Origin: Cranoglanis bouderius
Taxonomy: Eukaryota; Chordata; Actinopteri; Siluriformes; Cranoglanididae
Reading direction: 5' to 3'
Length of the DNA stretch: 64,000 bases
NCBI GenBank assembly: GCA_023630585.1
Contig: CM042546.1
Span: 16,714,810 to 16,778,809 of the forward strand
Positions 50,116 to 64,000 of this stretch are shown one piece after another. A model generated the notes under the pieces. It had not been told where the DNA came from. It made no database searches and was given only the letters and a program-made list of their open reading frames with translations. How positions within the stretch are numbered: the first letter of the stretch is position 1; every line of letters begins with the position of its first letter. The position numbers and the translations under genes are program-made.

Positions 50116-51887
50116 TAAATTTTTATGATATGTCTTTTTTTTTTTTTCTTTGTAAACGTATTTCCTCAACTGTAATAACGTTTGAGATGTTTGTGAATGG
50201 GGTCCTGATGCCTAGTTTGGGAACCCCTGGTTTAAACCGGATGAATTCTTTTTGCAGATGTACCAACATTTCAAAAATCTTCTTCAATAACAAAATATAA
50301 ATTTCATCCCAAGGTTCTATTAAAAACACTAAGAAGCCATTTATTGCATTCAAGACCAAGAACCACAGGATCCCACGATGCCGAGTGCTTAATGCAAATT
50401 CTTGTTTCATTACTCAAAACTCATTGGTGTTTTTCCTCAAAACAAAACAATGCAGCCAAAATAAGTAGTGAATAGAATAAATTTTTTTTATTAAAAGTAA
50501 GTGCAAAATTGTTTAGGTAATAATTATAAATATAGTCATCTTTGTGTAAACCAAACCGTGTACTGAAATTTAGAGAAGAAACATTTAGAAACATGACAAC
50601 TATTATGAGTATTACTCGTACAGGCCAGAATTAGTTTTGATTTTAAAATGTCACTTAATCGGATTTCGTGACTGTACGGGTTCACACACACACGTATTTA
50701 AGAAGCCTTGAGTGATATACGAGTAAGAATGATAAGAAAAGTATCAAATTTTAAACACATGGCTTACTCAGTGGTGCCAACAAACAAACAAAAACACACA
50801 AACAAAAAGAGTAACAGTCACATCCAAATTCAGGGATAGTATGCGTTAACATTGTGCAGGAAAGCAGAACATCTGTGAAACTCTTACAGAGCAAACGTAA
50901 CTAATATACTGTATATAGTACAACATACATCAGCACAGAACTCTTATTTCATAATGAGGACTAAAAATTCGCCTTGCTTCCTGAGAAGTCGATTTGTCAC
51001 TCCGTGACGCCAATTATATAACGCTGTGCAAGCTAACAGCTCTTTCTGGTGTTGATTAGTCACTTGCTCTAGTCAGTCACACCTCTGGCTGTTTCCGAGT
51101 AACGTACTTAAAAACGCTGCTGTGTTCATGGATCAGCAAAATATCTGGATGCTATGAGGCTTTTAAATCATCGCTGGATTGCAGAAGAGTCTTCTGATTT
51201 ACTGGATCTTTGTGTTCAATGTGATTTTGTTTTTTAAACAATGCCTTTAGGAAAATGACATTTGTGCATGATTTGTTGTTGGGTTTTTTTTTTTTTTTTT
51301 TTTTTTTTTTTGTATTTTAAATAAGAAATATTTTAGCAGAACACACAGTCAAGTTCTGTAAAGTTCTTACAGTTTCACATACCATCCCAGAACTATTACA
51401 GTCCATTTACAAATTCTTGGATTCCAAGCACAACCTAAAAAAAATCGAAGCTGTTTAACTCGGCTTTGCCGAATTGTAGCATTTGTTACAAAAGTATAAA
51501 GCATTATTATTATTATTACTATTTTTTTTAGAGTTTAAAAAAACAGAAGAAGAAGCTACAACTTATCATCCCTATAAGTAGTACAAAAGTATTGTTGAGT
51601 TAATTGACTGATTTGTCTAAATATAAAACAAGGATTACCGTGACTAACAAAAAGGAGGAAAGGAGGAGAATCCAAAGACTTTGTGATGATGCATTTCCAG
51701 TCTTCTGTCTTATTCCGAAGCAGAGTTTTATCTGCAGTGTAGCTGCAGGTTTCCATTCCAGCCAACAACACTCATATCCGATATAACTCATTTGAAGGCT
51801 GAGACGAACTGAATAAACAAGTGGCATCAGGTGTGGCCTCCATCTTGGCTGGAATGAAATCCATGCGGAAAAGACAGGACACGCGTG
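50116..51887. other. c14orf28 3' flank / probable 3' UTR
   Basis: AT-rich. A minus-strand AATAAA (TTTATT on plus near 50487) is a candidate poly(A) signal. T-run at 51288-51312. No gene or element recognised. Confidence 0.45.
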
Positions 51888-62730
<10,843 letters not shown>

Positions 62731-63674
62731 CTGCAAAGGCAACAGCAAAATAGCAAAATTGAAATCACTATATAATTTTGGCAGATGATGTATCAACAGT
62801 AAACGAAAAAATTAAGTACAAAAAAAAAAAAAAAAAGTTCCTCTTTGGATAGACAAGGATTCTTCACTTTGTGAAGAGGTTCTACTTGGTTGGTGTGTTC
62901 TACATAAGAACTTAAAGGGTTCATCAATTAGGACAAGGGTTCTATCTCAGACCAATAATTATACTTCACCCATATTCTTGGCAGAGGACTATCTTTGGAC
63001 AGAAGAACTCATCCACTGCAGACTGAATAGGATCTCTGTCAGGAAGCTCATGTGGGGGGCTGCGGAGAGAGAACGTTCGGATATAAAATCACTGTGGCAC
63101 TGGAAATCTTATCAAAGCTCCCTTGCTACTGCGGACAGTACAAATTACATACGTTATCCTATACTGTCCTTATTTTTTTAATTACTTTATAAAAGTTTAA
63201 GTACCACTGACATTTAGGCTAGTAGCTGGACAACAATACCCACTAACGTCTAGTCATTTATTCCTGTAATACACAAAGATGGTGACATTTACACTCAGAT
63301 CACAAGTGCCTTCACAGCAGAGCAACATTATGACTGAGCGCGTGAAGAGGAGCCATAGCAGACGATTAGAAGGAAACCTTAAGGTCTTTTTGTATCAGCA
63401 CTAGACAGCTGAGCCTTATTTTCAACAGACAGGGTATCAAGGGGAGCAATGAACCCCACAGCAAAGCTGAAGACTAGAATATCAGAGAACTAAGGCAGTG
63501 TTATTGGTAGGGATCTCATTTTTTGGACAGAAGCCATGGTAGTTTACAGTCAAGTATCTTCCACTGTATGCTTAATAAAGCTTAACATAAACAATGAAGT
63601 ATAGAGAACTTTAGAGCTAAGTTCAAGTTCTTTTTTTAAAACTATGTGACCTGTGTGTATATCATTTATAGTTC
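62731..63674. other. c14orf28 upstream intron
   Basis: No exon of c14orf28 was recognised. Poly(A) run near 62820. Nothing else seen. Confidence 0.5.
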
Positions 63675-64000
63675 AGTCTGTTCGCGGAGTTTTCTTTTGT
63701 GATTGTTGCGGCAAATATGCTTGATTTTGCTGTGGCTTTTTTCAAAAAGAGTTTTTTGTGCTTTTTTTTTTTTTTTTTTTGCAGAAAACTACTTGAATCG
63801 GTGAAATTACAATCGCTCGAAATAGTTTTGCATGGTCTTTCACAGTGATGTTTGTTGGTAAACGAGACCTTTTAGCTGAACTCATGTTCGACGCACGTGA
63901 ATGGAAGACGGCTTTGGCTGAATGCACGTCGTGGTGTCGTCACATGACACGCCTTGGCCCAAATCTGCGGAAAGTCTGCGGTGATTTCGAAAAAATTGCA
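63675..64000 (-). mobile_element. hAT-like element remnant, copy 2 (runs off the right edge)
   Basis: Plus-strand start CAGTCTGTTCGCGGAG is the terminus. The minus strand carries SSAKRSRLPTNITVKDHAKL then FRAIVISPIQVVF and a Lys run, parallel to the copy at 46156 but inverted relative to it. GTGTCATGTGACG and CGGCCAGAG/CAGCCAAAG landmarks are shared. Confidence 0.6.

Overview
The window is a piece of a vertebrate chromosome, most likely from a teleost fish. It has introns with GT..AG boundaries, many degenerate Tc1/mariner elements with 'TA' target sites, hAT-type MITEs, L2-like non-LTR retrotransposons, a tRNA-derived SINE and long (AT)n/(CA)n tracts. The Tc1 load resembles ostariophysan fish such as catfish, but I cannot fix the species.

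Three protein-coding genes are present. Their order and orientation match the mammalian TOGARAM1 - KLHL28 - C14orf28 block (human 14q21). (1) togaram1 (crescerin-1, a ciliary microtubule-regulating TOG-array protein) is on the minus strand. I assembled 22 coding exons, 28008 down to 1673, giving a phase-consistent 4410 nt reading frame (1469 residues plus stop). It has the second, third and fourth TOG domains; I found no sequence for the first TOG domain of the mammalian protein. (2) klhl28 (BTB-BACK-Kelch adaptor for CUL3 ubiquitin ligase) is on the plus strand. Five coding exons (38287-44245) give 1716 nt and 571 residues, probably with a non-coding first exon ending at 35653. (3) c14orf28 (dorip1) is on the minus strand. 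Its last two coding exons are at 51888-52071 and 62596-62730; the rest lies beyond the right edge. togaram1 and klhl28 are head-to-head; klhl28 and c14orf28 are tail-to-tail.

Layout: 1-435 LINE reverse-transcriptase remnant; 436-1672 togaram1 3' flank; 1673-28008 togaram1, with introns loaded with Tc1 copies, a hAT-like MITE and a SINE; 28009-38286 divergent intergenic/5' region carrying MITEs, LINE 3' ends, a full-length internally deleted Tc1 and a foldback element; 38287-44245 klhl28, with mobile elements in introns 3 and 4 of the coding part; 44246-51887 shared 3' flank with a foldback element split by a hAT remnant; 52072-62595 one large c14orf28 intron that is mostly a nest of Tc1 elements, including one Tc1 inside another and an L2-like LINE inside a third; 62731-64000 next intron, ending in a second hAT remnant.

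No operon, CRISPR array, virus or toxin system is seen. The most informative non-gene signals are the nested transposons, an almost intact Tc1 transposase with one stop codon, a foldback family with two copies, and mobile elements lying within tens of bases of togaram1 splice sites.
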